Assembly (NCBI GenBank): GCA_002110485.1
Contig: MOWL01000068.1
Span: 992,001 to 1,056,000, forward strand
DNA length: 64,000 nucleotides
Direction: 5' to 3'
Source of the DNA: Emergomyces orientalis
Lineage: Eukaryota; Ascomycota; Eurotiomycetes; Onygenales; Ajellomycetaceae
Both the position numbers and the translations under genes were made by a program. The notes beneath the pieces are model-generated. The model worked only from the letters and a program-made list of their open reading frames with translations. It was not told where the DNA came from and made no database searches. This document shows positions 45,701-59,496 of the stretch, piece after piece. Position 1 is the stretch's first letter. Each line of letters opens with the position of its first letter.

Positions 45701-48700
45701 CGGCTTGGAAGGGGTCGTGGCGAAGGGGTCAGCTTTGCGCGAAAAGTTGATAAATTCCACTTTTGTGCGGTTATACGAGGACAAGAGTTCAGTCAGGCAC
45801 TGCAGGAGGAAACAACGGTAGATGTAGATCGGGTGCTCGTCTGCTTTGAATTGTGGCTTCTCAGTCTTCTTGGGAGATTTGGTAGTCGGAGTTCCCGAAG
45901 TAGATGAAGTAGGCGACGCTGGTCCGCTTAACATTTCAACATCGCCTTGAGATTCTGTACGAGCTGTCGGCTTCTCGGAAGCCTCCGTGGGCGGTTCCTT
46001 GTCGTCGACATCGCGATAAGAAAGTAATTCAGAGAGCAAGTAGTGGATCACGCCATCAGGGTTTTCAACAATTGGCGCCTTGAGCTCGGCTGTTTTACCC
46101 TTCTCTTTGGCATCTTTGCCCTCCCTGCCCTCAGTTGGCTGTCCATCTTGAGGTTCGGTATGAGATTCTGTAACTTCTGGCTTGTCTACTGTTAAATTGT
46201 CTTCTTGCCTAGAAGAGCTCTGATCTCGCCTTGAAGTTGCATCGCTTGGTTCCGACTTCAGAACCAGGAGTTGCGGTCGTTGGTGTGAATCGTATCGCTG
46301 CAGTTTTAATTTTTCATTCGTAACCTCCACAAACAATGCTGGGTTCCTCAAAATGAGGTGCGCGAATTGGCGGACATATCCTGTGGTATCTGTTTGCCGT
46401 GGTGATCGACTTTCGAAACCAGAAACGATTTCACTCCTCATTATTTGACGAACGGTATCATCATCTTCAATGATATGTCTCAGGATGACCATGAATGTAT
46501 TCTGAAGTCTCTCATCCGAACCACTTGCTAATTGCTTGATCATGACAAACAAGCGTTGGAGGTTGCGCTTTTCGCCTAATCGCACAGCAATATCCCTTTC
46601 ACGGGTTAAGATGACAAGGATGCGAGAGACAGACAACGCGAGTGTTTCATCCTTGCCAATCCGAGGGAGAATATCAACCATTGTCTCGAATAGTTCTATT
46701 TTGTCAGAAAGCGGGACAACCGGTTCCTGTAGTTCTGCTGGCTCCTCTGTTCCGACGGACCCATCAGGACTTGGTGGGTTCCACTTGATTAAAGGTGGTG
46801 TTACATCATCTGAAAGGATTCTTTCAAGAATGAGCAAAACCTGTGGAATCCACGGACACGACTCCTCGGTGGGTTTCTCGGAAGAGACGGAAGGGATTTT
46901 GATAAAGCCAAGCAGGTTCGAGAAATTTTCCTTAAGCTCTTCAAGTGTAGCTTCGTAAACATCCTTATCTTGCAGGACCAAAGCTAACAAGCCAGCATAT
47001 GCCGCTATTTTCTTCCCTGCAGATTGGAAATTCTCTTCCATCTGGAGAGAAATCAAGAAATGCATCAACGTTTCACCAACCTCCCGGCGGAAATTAACAG
47101 GGTCAGGGAGTTTGGTGGTGGCAGACCCAATAAGATCAGCTAGCTCAAAGGTTATGTCATGATGAACATTCAAGACATCTAGACATCGTTCGATGAGGTT
47201 GCTTCGGACCTTATCACGCTCACTGTCCAGGTCTTCAACGGTGACTACTTCCCGCCTCTTTGGAGATGGAGCCGGTTGGGTGGTCGGTGGAGGTTGAACA
47301 GAACTTTCTGCACGCTGAGCAGGTATGCTCCTCTCTTCAGTCGGGGATTCTTCCTGGTCATTAAGGATATTATCAATGCTCATTGCCAAAAGCCCGCTAG
47401 TATTCGATGGATCGTCACTCCGTGTACCTTGATTGGAAAGTGCCGCGCTTTCCGCTTGATTTGTTCCGCTCTCCTCGATGCTCGTGTTTGGCTGGGCAAG
47501 GTTACCAAGCAATGACGCGATATCGGCTGGGGTAGCAGACAAGACTTGGGTGTTGTCCGGCTGCGGTTGCGAGCTGCCAATATTGGCAAATATACTGTCT
47601 CGGAGCGAGGGACTACTACTTGTCGTCTGCTCTAGGTCATGCGAAGGGACTGGGCTTCTAGGTGGCGGACGGAGACCCCGCTGGCTGGTACAGTATTCTT
47701 CGGAAGCAGATGCTGAGTTATTGCAGCGGTAAAGGGCTTCTCGGGCAAGACTTTCGTCATGGCCATTTTCTTTCAGCGTGGACAGGCGCTCCCTATGGCA
47801 AGTGAAGGTTTTCGGAGTCACCGCAGAAACGGTAGGCATGGTTTCACCACGGTGGAACGCTCCCGTTTCATATTCTCCTTCAAGGACAGATCGGAGAATA
47901 TCAATCAAAGATTTTAGGATAGAACTAGAGGCTTCCTCGACAATGCCGGAGCTCCACATTTCTTGCGCCATAGGTATGACCTCCATTCGGAGCTCAACCA
48001 AGAACTGCGCCGGAAGAAAATAGTCAGGGCGATCCCGGTCTCCACCGGCGCTTGCCATGGCCTGGGTCTGCGCAGAGTCGATAATATATTGAGCGGATGT
48101 CATCTCGGAAAAGAAATTAAGAATAATCTTAATCCCTCCATAAGCAGAAGCCAGACGTGCAGGAACATCTCTCGAGTTACTATTCTCCCGAGCTTGAGGG
48201 CCAAGAGCTTTGATCTCATTCAAGAATAAACCACACAAATCTTTCATAGCCTGAATCCCGTTCAACTTCTTGAAAGCCGATAGAATCATTGTCAGGCAAT
48301 GAGAATGCGGGCGCTCAGCGGTAGCTATAATCAGTTAAATTAATTTTCGGTGACGAGATGGTTATTGGAGGGCACAAACTTACTATCAAATAGCAGCTGA
48401 GAAAACGAGGATAGGATGACTATAAGGTACGAAAACCGATCTTTTAAACATGAGGTTTTCTTAGGGGCATCAAGATTCAATTGTTCGAGAATCATCGACG
48501 CAATCGCATCAGCAACGGTGCCGGCTTTTTGTCGTTGATAAGTATCCATTCGTCGTTTGCTGATAAGCCCATGACCCAAGAGGTGGAAGAAGCCAGTTAT
48601 GGAGGAGGGTAGAGAACTGAGCAGGTAACGGAGGGTTTTTACGTTCATAAATGCCGCACCTTTCTCCGTGCTGACAGTGGTTGGGGCAACCGCATTTCGA

Positions 48701-51700
48701 GATCTGGTCTCGCCATTGGGGAGTACACGGGCAGTATCTGTTGCGGCTGCAATTGTTCCGGTTGTGTTTTCGGGAGCCACATCGCCAGGCTCAGAAACAT
48801 CATCTGCTGGTAAGGTACTCGGTGGTTCGGTCCCTTCCTCTCCACCAAAACCATATCCAGGGACTCTAGTCGCTTCATTCCAAGATTCTGGCATATCCTT
48901 TTGCAGTAGGATTTCTTCCCAGACACAAGCTGAATGCAAAGACCCAAGTCTTTTGACAAGAGCGACATATTTATCTGCTAAATTTACCTGGACAAACGGA
49001 GAGGTCTGCTGGCTGGGTCGGGTCGGGTATATTGGCGGTGTATATGCCTCGCGGAGGATATCTGTAAGAGTATGGACAGCGACGAGATGTTTTGCGAAAT
49101 AAGTTCCCTTGGCCTTCACATCCTCAGACTCTGGAGTTTCGGCAGCGTCTTCGGTATTCTTCGATGGGTTCGTCAGAGGAGCGAAAAACCCAGTACTACT
49201 AGATTGTCGCCAGAACGGAGTTAAACGATCAACAGCATCCTGCGTTCGTTTCATAACAGAAGGGAGCACAAGGTGCGGTTTCACCTCGACCATCAGATGG
49301 ATCACTTGTGCTAGCTGCTGGCTCGCTTCCGTATTGTGGAAATCAAACGGTAGGCTCTGGAGTGTAGCAAAATCGAGCACGTACTCCACCCCTCCAGACT
49401 CGATAAAACTGGCACATATAGTGTGGTTCTCGAAAAAGGCATGAAGAAATCTCACAACAGGGAACACGTAGTTTGGGACAGACAGACCATGGCTGTCAAG
49501 ATCCTTGAAATCCCAATTTTCCGGTTTAGGAGGTGTCAAGGCGTTCGCATCCTGGGGGGTCGTCGTGGCACTCCGCATCTCAGTATCTGCTGGCTCCGCT
49601 CCTGATGGGGGTTGCTGATTAGCAAGAGTGTAAGTGAACGCGGAGCCAATATCACCAAGCAGGGACGAAGCACCTCCAGCAATAGAAAGCCTTCCATCGT
49701 CTCCCTCGGTCCAAAGCTTAGCTCCTAGTCCACGTTCCCATGCTTTGGATTTGCAATGTTGGGTGACGCGAGCAACCATGAGCAAAACAGAGCTCATGAC
49801 CGCCGACTTCAAAGGAGGGTGATGTCGAACAAGTTCGTCGAAAGAGTTACCCAACACACGAACAAGATTCGAATCATTTTTCATGCATTTCACGTGCTCT
49901 GGACTTTCGAATATATCAAAAAAGCTTTCAAGAGCATCTGACTTTCGGAATAGTTCTAGACCTCCTTGGTTTAGACAGATAGCCCCAAATGCTTGAGGGA
50001 TACATACGATAGCTTCGGTCGAAGGCAAGATTCCCTCAGCAAGTTTACGATCAGACGATCTAGAAATCTTAGATTTGAGAGTCTCATGGTCGCCAGGTTC
50101 CGCACGCGCAGGAATAAACAAATGCCGGGACTCAGTTGGAGCATTAATACCGCCCTCCTCAGTAGTAGCGGTAGTAGCATCTGTTGTATCGGTCTGCATG
50201 GGTCGGCCAGTCACAGCTTCAAGGAGGCTTTTACTCAACCCAGCTTCGGCAATGACGGCATAACTTGTTGGTTCATTATGTATGAAATGGCTCAAGATAT
50301 TCACTGCACCACTCCATACATGAGAGCCGTAGACACGGGCGTTTTCCAAGACCAAACGAAGAGCCGTGAGAAGTGGGGGCGAATCGATCAGGTTCCGAAG
50401 TAAGCGTTCAAATCCACCGCTGTTATGTTGCATTACATGGTTAACGAATTTAAATAACCACCTCAAGGATTGCTGTTGGAAGTATGGAATCTGGTAATCG
50501 ATGGAGGGCGTCTTATATTGTGGAGGAATGCCCCGATCCTTGGCCACGGAATCAAATGACGTTTTCGTCTCGAAAGAGATCAGATCGGAAATGGCATGGA
50601 AACCCTTGGCTCCAGCCAATGTTGCCAAAGCATCTCGAACAGAGTGAACAAAAGTATCCAAGAATTCCATAACTCGAGGATAAATTTTTCTTGCCTTCTC
50701 CGTCCTAAGGTTCAAGATGTCGACAAACAGAGGGATCAATCCAGCAGCCACAAGAGTCTCTGGAGTTCGCGTGCCAGCGTTTGGAAGGGTTCGAAGAAGT
50801 GCAAAGAGCGCCTCCCTCCAGTCATCAGCTTCCGGTGGGTCGTCCGACTTCTCCTCAACGGCTAGGTCTGCAACAGCCTTCCGCGTGAGAAACATAAGAA
50901 TTCCGTGGTTGACGTTCACAGAAAGGGCGGTGCATACATCTGCAGACCGTGTTTTATGTTTCGCCAAAGCGTCAAGACAGTTAAGTGCGAAAGTCTGGTT
51001 AAGTGCTGAGGCGGTAATATCACCAGCGACACCGAGATGCACGAATTCGGCAAGCTGATAGGCAAGTTGGAGACGCTTCGGCACATCAGAATCATGATAA
51101 AGTACCTTTTGCTGGAAAATGGTTTCTGGATAAATGTATGCCAAATTTGTGATTGCAAGGACTCTGATGGCAAGAATTTGACGTCTGGTCGCAGTGGAAG
51201 TTGCAACAGCATATGCAACACGAAGTCGTTGTAACAACTCATACTTCGAAGCATCGTTCGGAAGCTCCTCTAGGTGCGCTTGCAAAACCTGCTCTATTCT
51301 CATGGATACTATCGTCGAGCTTGGGATCTCCAGAGTTTTAACTCCCCTATTCGTTTCCTCAGGTTTATTGGTAGGGGAGCTGGTTGTCGGCGCCGTTGGT
51401 GAATCATCAATAACGGAGCTTCTACTCAATCTTGAGCTGGGGTGAGTAGAGGCTCTGCGCAAGGGGGTCGGGGTCGCTGGGGATTGTAGACCGCTGCTCT
51501 CCTCTCCTCCTGTGGCGGTAGCTTCATTATTATCCGGCGAGGGTAAGTAATACGACATGCTAATGCTAGCCCATTCTTCCCAGTCGTGAGCAAGGAACCC
51601 ATTAGGCTCCGAAGGATCAGAGGGTTCTTTAGTAAGAGCAATTAGATCGTTCGCATTGCATTTGGTGACAGAAGCCCGACGGCCAGTATGTACCTGAACA

Positions 51701-52528
51701 CTCTTCTCCTTTCCCTTCATGCTAGATGAAGTATCAGCTGGCTTGGCGGGGGCAGGCTTGGGAAACGGCGCAGCAAGTTTCTGGACGCGCTCCAACTCAA
51801 TATTGTAGTGGGACGCAAGTAAACTCTGGTGGAAATGAGTACTATTTGATTGTCGTTGTCTGGAAAAGTACCGCTGGGCCAAGCTGACACCAAGACGGAG
51901 AGCAGTCTGGAGAAGGGAAAGTGATGTCGTATTCAAAAGGTCATTCAGGCGGTCACTGCTACTGTAGAGGCTCCGATTTCCACATTTCTCCAGTAGGAGC
52001 CTCGAAAAATCTAAGAGAGCTTCGATCAACTCTCGATCTCCCTCAGGGCCAAAGCCAAGTTTGTCTAGATGTGCTTCAGACTCTTCAGGGGTCGATGTAA
52101 TACCAGCAGAGACGCATGTGTCGTGAAGAACCAAGCGTCCAAATGGCTTCGTCTGTGGTCCTGAATTGAGGTCATACTTTTCTATCACTTGCTGAAGGAT
52201 CTCATCAAACCGATTCAGCACCACAATCCAATGATATAAATCGCCTCTAGGAAATGGCCATCGGCGAGGGAAAGTCGAGAGATGTGAGGGAAGTTCTGCG
52301 ACGTCAACGGTGATGGTTCGTTGAGCGAAGGTAGCTAAGGCGAACGACTATAGAAGAAGAAGATAATGAGTTCAAAAAATGCCACTATTTAGGACTTCTC
52401 GTACCCGACATCCAAATTGAGTTGGCGGGGAAGCTGGGGAGAAACAAGCAAAAACGAAACGGCAAGTGAACACAACTTACGATTGTGGCCTCATGCTTAA
52501 GGCCCGCCACCTTCTTTATTCTCCCCAT
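39709..52528 (-). CDS. TOM1: HECT-type E3 ubiquitin ligase, TOM1/HUWE1 family
   Basis: Seven exons (52528-52481, 52347-48384, 48324-44398, 44338-44264, 44174-40290, 40214-39870, 39803-39709) join in frame to 4112 aa. The short first exon supplies ATG 52528. Order: Tom1-type N-terminus (W-P-F-P-R-G-D-L-Y-H-W near 45-60), long armadillo-like DUF908/DUF913 region (~80-900), helical middle, and an extreme Asp/Glu tract (~2445-2570). A charged Glu/Arg coiled coil follows (~2900-2980). Next come ubiquitin-binding motifs E-A-L-P-E-D-I-R-E-E-V (~3030) and E-A-L-P-P-D-I-R-D-E-L (~3067) plus a degenerate third (~3108). A C-terminal HECT domain (~3750-4112) carries catalytic Cys4079 in S-H-T-C-F-N. These giant ligases ubiquitinate excess histones, unassembled ribosomal proteins and cell-cycle factors. 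The catalytic Cys lies two codons before the last intron, so correct splicing is needed for the HECT tail. Confidence 0.96.
44722..44811. repeat. Low-complexity GAY/GAR codon tract within TOM1
   Basis: A stretch of imperfect trinucleotide repeats (TCA/TCG/TCT/TCC on the + strand) encodes a nearly pure Asp/Glu run in the TOM1 acidic domain. The antisense frame reads as poly-Ser and is a shadow. Confidence 0.9.
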
Positions 52529-53742
52529 ATTAAAATATTGCCTCGTAGTCCACCATGAGAGGTTGTGCGATTACCAGGAGCCTGGTGATAGAGGTCGGGT
52601 AGCTCCCTGAGGAGTGTAGCTTGATGGATGTCTTCTTCGCCACAAGGTTGGCTGAGGGGTGAGTTATTTTAGGGGCTTTTCCTTGATTCCCGCACCTGCT
52701 GTTAGTGAGCTCCGGATAGGATACTGGCCTAAGAAAGAAGTAGTCTGATGCGCAGAGTGGATAGCTCAAGGCGATAGACACTTAGTTAGAGAGCAGGTGA
52801 GGTCGATGAGGCTCCGGTATGGGGTTAAACGCGACAAGCAACGACAAGGTCAGGAAGTAAGCAGGGGAAAACGAGTGCAGGTCGTATCCCCAGAAGCTTT
52901 AAGGCTTGATCCTAATTGACAAGTCGCTGGTTCTGAGGCTAGGGTTGATGGAGGAAGGTAGAGGGGATCGTGGTGATGGAGAGAGGGACAGAAGAGTTCG
53001 TTTGGAGTCAGTTGGATGTTGGTTTGGGTTTGCTGGGGTTTCTCCAAATTTATTTATTGCCTGGTTGGCTCAGTGTAAAATTACGCAGTGTAAATACACG
53101 CAACAGAGCTGCCCACCTTAACTTGCTGTGCCCATACCTTGATTTACTCCGCGATGAAACTTTACAGAACCTACTTCCACGCACTACCTAGGTACCTGCT
53201 CCTCTTCCCACCACTGCCTGGCCTGCCTGACACATCATCTGAGAGACGCTGGATTCATATATACACAATAATCCAGGGTTGTGTTGATGTGTTGATGCGG
53301 CGTTGGTCCTTTCTCTGCCTGCTGCTTGATACGGGACTCTGGGCTTCGATGCTCTTGTCAAATTCGATCGAAATCATACGTCAGGTGGGATGAATTCATC
53401 GCCCCATCCAGCATCCATTTAGGCAGGATGGCATTACGAAAGTCACTTTACTCGTCTTTGCTTCTGAACTCCCCACAGAGTTGCGGTCGTATTTTTTGCC
53501 CTGGCAAATGATCAACATTTATCCGATTACATGTCTCTGACTCATGGTGGAATGAAGGCAGAGATTCAGTGTGCTGTAACATTATTTATTCACTTCAAAA
53601 TGCAAAGAAACAATCATGGCAAATAAGAGAGAAGGGGAGAAATATAAGGGAAAATATAAAAACAAACAAGCCATCACACCGGAATTTAAAAAGCTCCAAA
53701 TGGCCCGGAAACGCGATCTAGCAAATCTGCTTTAACTACACC
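52529..53742. other. Intergenic region
   Basis: TOM1 promoter and leader plus the 3' flank of the Ppo gene. The small frames at 52906-53511 (+) have no recognisable features. No RNA gene is seen. Confidence 0.5.
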
Positions 53743-56700
53743 TTAACATACACATGGCGGCAGCTCCCCATCCCACTGTACCTTCATCGTTGTTGGGAAG
53801 GGACAATAATCAGTATAATCTGCTTCCAAATACCTGCTGACGCCACCAGGCCCAGGGATCCTCCTGAGCTCACCCTGAGGACCTGGTACTCGTCGCAGAT
53901 TTTCCAGCTTGCCCACCGTTTTCAGCATCGTCGATAGCGCTGCGTTGCACATACCAAAGCCCAAACACTTGTGAGGGCCTTGCCCGAAATGGACGTACGA
54001 GTTAAGATCCCGCGTCAAGTCAACCTTATTGGGTTCAGGGAACTTCTTCGGATCCATAGATGCCTTACCCTAATCAAAACGATGAACATCGTGTCTTCAA
54101 GGGTTTCAGATTGGTTGTGGCTTACCAGGTTACAGGCAACACGATCTCCAGGTTCTAGGTTCAACACTTTTTCACCGTCTTTGATCGTTGACTTCGCGAC
54201 AACTTCCCTGTACAGGCTCACCGTTGCTCGAAGCCTGGCGCCCTCCAGGAAACTACAATCAGGTTAGTATATAGACAGACGCAGTTAAACGCAGTGGGAC
54301 TAATGACAAAGTGGCTTACTATTTTAACAGCAGCTCATCAGCTTCTGCAGTATCCAACTTCGACAGCCGATGGATCTCTGGTAAATGGATGGACCCTTCC
54401 TCCGACAAATAGTAATCGAGGCATTGAGAGAAGAGTTGTGCCTGATTTGCTACCATGCCACCTGCTGTAGGAAGCATGTGCGTCCAGACGATCTGCTCAG
54501 GGGCCAACCCTGTATCCAGTAAACGGCGAATCATATGGACCCCATACTCCATCAACATATCGTTCCCATACAATCCTTCAGCCATGCTCGCGAGGAATCC
54601 GCTATGCTTGATCAACTGCACATTTAGCATGACTACGTCTCCAAGCTGTTGGGTCAACTTCCGAGCTCCCTGCCGAAGAGGGTAACTTTTGGCGGGGTCC
54701 GCATCGAAGAAGATGCAAGTGAAAACAAGAGCCATAATCATATAAAGTTCGGCTTCGGGGTATATACCGCGTGGGTTATCTGCTGTCTTCAGCGGAAGTG
54801 AAAAGATCCTCGCGGCAAAATGTACCTGAGCAATATTGGCGACATCTCTCACGATGTCCACTTGGTTGACCCCGGCAATTTTGTATGATTTTTCGTGCAG
54901 CAATCTGAGCGTAATATGTTCATAGAACTTTTTAACATTCGCCTCCCATTCGCCATGATATAAGGCTTTCCCCATCATCTGCCTGGATGCTGCATTAGGT
55001 AGTTCATCTCCAGAAAGCATAAAAGATCTGCCAAACGGATTACATCCCTTATGCATCAAGAATTCGATGGCCTCTCCCCACGTAACTTTGAAAGCCTTCT
55101 GGTTGTGAAGGATCGCGTCGCATGCAGCGTAGGTTTCGATCATGGCTGGACGATGAATCCTCGCCGGCTCGTCCCATGAGTATTTCCCGGCGAAATCCAA
55201 CTGCGTAAGGATTCCTTTGTTTTCATCGGGGATCACCAAGGGGAAGTGGGCATAAACTGAGTTTGGCTTGAAGTGACTGGGTAAAGCACGGAGGAACAAT
55301 TTGTAGAATACGTGGCCTTGGTCAACAATGTTGTCGAAATTTACTTCATTAAAGCCCCAGTTTGTTAAATTTTTTGGAGTATAATCCACAGTATAGAAAC
55401 GATCACCTCGCACCAAAGCAACCGCATCGGAAAGAATTGCCCGAGATATGGTAAAACTAGCACATAAGCCACTTCCCGGCAACATGGCTTCTTTGGCTTC
55501 TTCTACAATGAGCCCAGGATAGAGTTCGACACTGTCTGGATGATCATATAAATGCTTGAGTTGATCAGCAATATACGGATCTGAGTTGATATCCTCGAAA
55601 GTTTCGTGAGGTTTAAGATTGAAATATTTGCGGAACTCGTTGAGGCTTGAAAGTCTCCATGACCGTGCTTGCTTGATGCCAAGTATTTCGACAGCTCTGA
55701 AGACAGCAGGGACTTGTGAAGCACCAAACGTACCGGCGCAATCTTCGATGCTTTCCGTGAGAATTTTGGTTAAATCGCCATCGTCGAATAAACCATTTCG
55801 CCCGCGCTTGAGTTTTGCAAATGGTCTCTTAAGAGGATCTTTGGGAAGTCCACCTTCCCATCTGCCGAGAACCCGCAGGAAATCAGAGAGGTTTATCTTG
55901 CTCGGGTCGGTATCGTCGCCGAATAGCTCTCCATAGGTATTCCGAATCCATTTGTCATCACGCTCCGAAACGCACGAATGCCACCGATATACCAAATTGA
56001 ATTCCGCGGAAACTTGATTGCCGCCTGCTTCGTTGATATTTGTGCCAAAAAGACCTCTCATGGATTCGGAACGGGGGTCGAGGCTCCAATCACTGTCTGT
56101 TCGGTTGATATTGAGAATGGTCCGCACATAATCCTTCAAGATAATATTTACGTACAGGCCACATGTAATAAGGCGGCCGGTTTGGAAAAGATCATTGTCG
56201 TATTTGGCGTATGCTTTAGCATTAGACTCAACTTGCTTAGGGAAACAATCGTCTTGGTTTATCACAGCCAGATTTTCGACCACATGATTATGGAATCGGT
56301 TGAACAGTATGAGAAGTACGCCAACACCAGGTGGGAACCCCAGACTTCGCGTATCGGAAAAGCAGTCTGGTTTCAGCTTCCCATCCTTGAAGGTCCGGAC
56401 TGTATTCTGCTCTTCCTGATTGCTGCCGTAAAGCGGAGCAAGATCAAGATACGAGGAAGTAAGGGAGCGTGTATAGTCAACACGGTCAGTACGAAATAAA
56501 TCTGTGAATTGTGTTAGCATCCCGAAACTCGTTTGGAGAGATGGCAAGGGCTTACCATGAATAATGATGGAAGCCAGGTAGAACAACATGCTCGATATTT
56601 TATTTGGATGAGGTTCGAAATGTTTTCTAACCAATAAACTATCGAAAAGCGTCCCCGGGTCTGGGAGAACCGCTGGTTGGACGGACTTCGGCGGCACAGT

Positions 56701-57427
56701 CCGTGCGTATGAAGAACCTGCTGCTCCGATTTGTGGCCAAAGGATATTCTATGCCTGTTTTAGCTTGGTCTAATGATAGTTTGGATAATGAATATCAAAT
56801 TACATTGTGTGAAGCGTCTGCCTTTCGATAAACATACTGTTCACCGAGATATCTGCATATAGTCTGTCAGTAAAAATCCGCTTAGCAGCGTTGAATAGAA
56901 CACGTACGATAGCGGTGGATGCTTGAGATCATTCCAGAGCGAAGAAAGAAGTGCGTTACTCAACCTGTCCGCGTTTGGCGACCGAGAGGGTAAGGACGAA
57001 GCGAGCTACATAGCCAGCATAAATATCATACGACAAAAGCCTTTCCTCGGGCCGTGGAAATTACCTGGATGACTCTCTCCATGATATAATCCTTGTCATT
57101 GACTGGTTCTCCTGTTGCAGCATTTCGAACAACATCAACTAGCGTATCGAGATCCTTAATGCCGATTGTCTTCAGGTCGTCGATTAAACTTGGTTCAGGG
57201 GGCGTTTCGTCGATATAACTACCATCCCCAGCTCGGGTAGGCAGCGGCCGCAGCGAAGAGTGGATGAGTTGGCTGAGTTTAGAAATACCATTCTCTATCT
57301 TTTCGCGCAGAGGGGCTTTCCCAGCAGATCCCACCATTCTCGATGTTATCTTCACAGCAGCAACGATAGGGAAAAGTAGAGCCCTGATGCAAATATTAGC
57401 TGCCCATTTCTTCAATTCTACAGTCAT
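53743..57427 (-). CDS. ppoA: Psi-producing fatty acid oxygenase (linoleate diol synthase type)
   Basis: Seven exons (57427-57065, 57005-56908, 56852-56804, 56748-56556, 56501-54320, 54252-54126, 54069-53743) give 1112 aa; A. nidulans PpoA is about 1081. The N-terminal haem dioxygenase/peroxidase domain adds oxygen to oleic or linoleic acid. The C-terminal P450-like domain isomerises the hydroperoxide to diols that act as psi factors balancing sexual and asexual spore formation. Distal His234, catalytic Tyr406 and proximal His409 (Y-R-W-H) are present; they match PpoA His202, Tyr374 and His377 with a constant ~32 offset. The P450 I-helix motif A-N-Q-A-Q and haem-thiolate Cys1039 (G-P-H-K-C-L-G-F-G) are intact. 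This argues for a PpoA/PpoB-like bifunctional enzyme and against PpoC, which lacks the Cys. His234 is the last full codon before intron 4. The A-versus-B choice is tentative. Confidence 0.93.
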
Positions 57428-59496
57428 GGCAATGGTAGTGATGCTATCGGAATGTCTAACAGGGCAGGTGTATGAGGGCTCCCAAGTTTATATTCTTCTC
57501 CCAAGGGACATGTGTCATATGCTCGCTCTCAACGCATGAAGCGAGAGACAAAACGTTTTATCAGGGCAGTGAGACATAGTCTCGTAATACATCACACCCA
57601 CAAACAGCGGCTCCTGACGATACTTCTGAACAACATCAAGGACAGCATATGAGCTGCAATAACAAAGCAGAGAGGACATACTGTCAAACAAACGATAGGA
57701 AAAGAAATGTAACGGTAAAACGTCATTACATGACTTACCGAAATGTGAGCAACCACAAGTCAGACGAGCAAATAGGGGCACGATCCGATTTTAAGAAGGA
57801 AACACAGCGGATATTCCCTGATATCAGTCAACTAAGACGCGGGGGTATAAACATTAGGTATTATATTTTTTCATTTTTTTCATTTTTAAGAAAACAAAAG
57901 GCTCGCCCATCAACGATATGGAACTCGTGGGCCCTTCTATAGTGGAAAATTGTCATTTTCTCCCCAGAATGGTGGACACTGTTCCGCGTGATTGTGAGGC
58001 TGAGCGTGCCCCTGCTGCACCCCTCGGCCTTAAGCAAAAGAATATCACTATTACACTGAGTGATATTAGCAAGAATAAGATGTCAGTTCCAACAAACAGC
58101 TCTACCATCAGGCGATCCAGGTCGACATTTCTTCCTTCTGGTGGTTCCAGCGGCATGCAGATCCCGTTTGCTTATATCGGTTTTAAGCACGGATTAGGTA
58201 TAAGGAGAACAGCTGGAGAGACCATGCAACATTTTGCAATCCTGAGGGATTCCTAATTCCATATTTATGCTGATGGGCGTGAACGGCCACTGTGTAAGAT
58301 TCATGGTTGGTGTCCCGCATGCGCCTAGACTGGCTGCCGATTAGTTGCGGCTGTAAGTGTCGGTACGAGTAATCCATATCCAGTTCGGTGAAGTCCCTCT
58401 CGCCCACCAACCTGATGAAAGACGCTAAAAGAATAGCAAAAAAAAATTTAAAAATTTTAAAAAAAAATTGCGAATTAAATATGAGAGTAATGAAAGCGTC
58501 GAGATGTAAAATAAGGTTGACGAGGTTTGGAAGTCGCTGGCATGGTTGTGATCCTTCCCTTAGCCGCTAGCTCCTTTAGCCTAACCGTTCCCGTTGGTTC
58601 AGATTAATTCGAGTGCCACATACTCTGTAAGCTGAAGATCAATCCGTGTTTGTTGGACTAGCTCAACTAGTTAATAGTCACTGGGCGATTCGGCAGCCCT
58701 TTTTGGTTGAGAAGGCATATGGGTAAGTACCAAGGGGTCAGTATCTGCAGAGCCAACTGCCCGTCTGATGCCCCCATCTCGTCGACTCAGCTTGCTTGAC
58801 TGTATAAAATTTCTTTTGTTATAGTTGCTGACCTGGTGCCGCGTGCCATACATCCACGTTGTAGAGCACTTGGGTCGAGTGTATGTACTCTGTTGCTAAC
58901 GTCGCTTACCAGGGCGCGCGATTTGGCAAATTGCGAAGCCATTAGCTGTACAGATCTGGATATCTCGCACGCCGCCGAATGATGACGAGGATATCCTTAC
59001 CTCTGTAGCTCTGGATGTCCAATGACAAATGAATCAGGCGTCCTGTCAGCGCTAATTGCGGACATATCAGACCTTTAACCGCACGTCAACAAGATTAAAT
59101 AGTTGTGGAGGGTGCATGCACCTGTTGTGAATTACCTCCATTCATTTGTACTGTACTCCGTACATGTACATAAATTGTTTAGCGAACCCAATATTTCGGG
59201 CTCCGCAAGCTCAATTCGGGCTCGGTGGATAGAATGGTTTGTGTATGGAAACATGGTAAACCTGCCGAGTCATGCTGGGGTTATGGTTTTAGCTACTGGC
59301 GCTGCCTCGGAATACTTGCTGTTCCTGGACTCATCACGTGAAACTATTTCATGAACCTCCAAATTTCCTCAACCGTCACGAGAAATAGAGAATAACATTC
59401 CACTCGCAGGTGTGTATACCTCAGTCAAGCCTTGTGAGGACAAGAGAGCGCGATTTCCGATTAAGTCTTGGATTAGCTACGTGAGACTGTATTCCA
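57428..59496. other. Divergent promoter region (Ppo oxygenase / TSC13)
   Basis: 2.1 kb between divergent starts. It has an A/T-rich run at 58437-58485 and GTACATGTAC-type palindromic sequence near 59160. A 112-codon ATG frame at 57918-58256 (+) overlaps open frames on the other strand and shows no recognisable family, so I do not call it a gene. Confidence 0.5.

Noticed and set aside
57918..58256. 112-codon ATG frame upstream of TSC13
   Set aside because: Open frames exist on both strands here, and there is no conserved motif, membrane segment or splice support.
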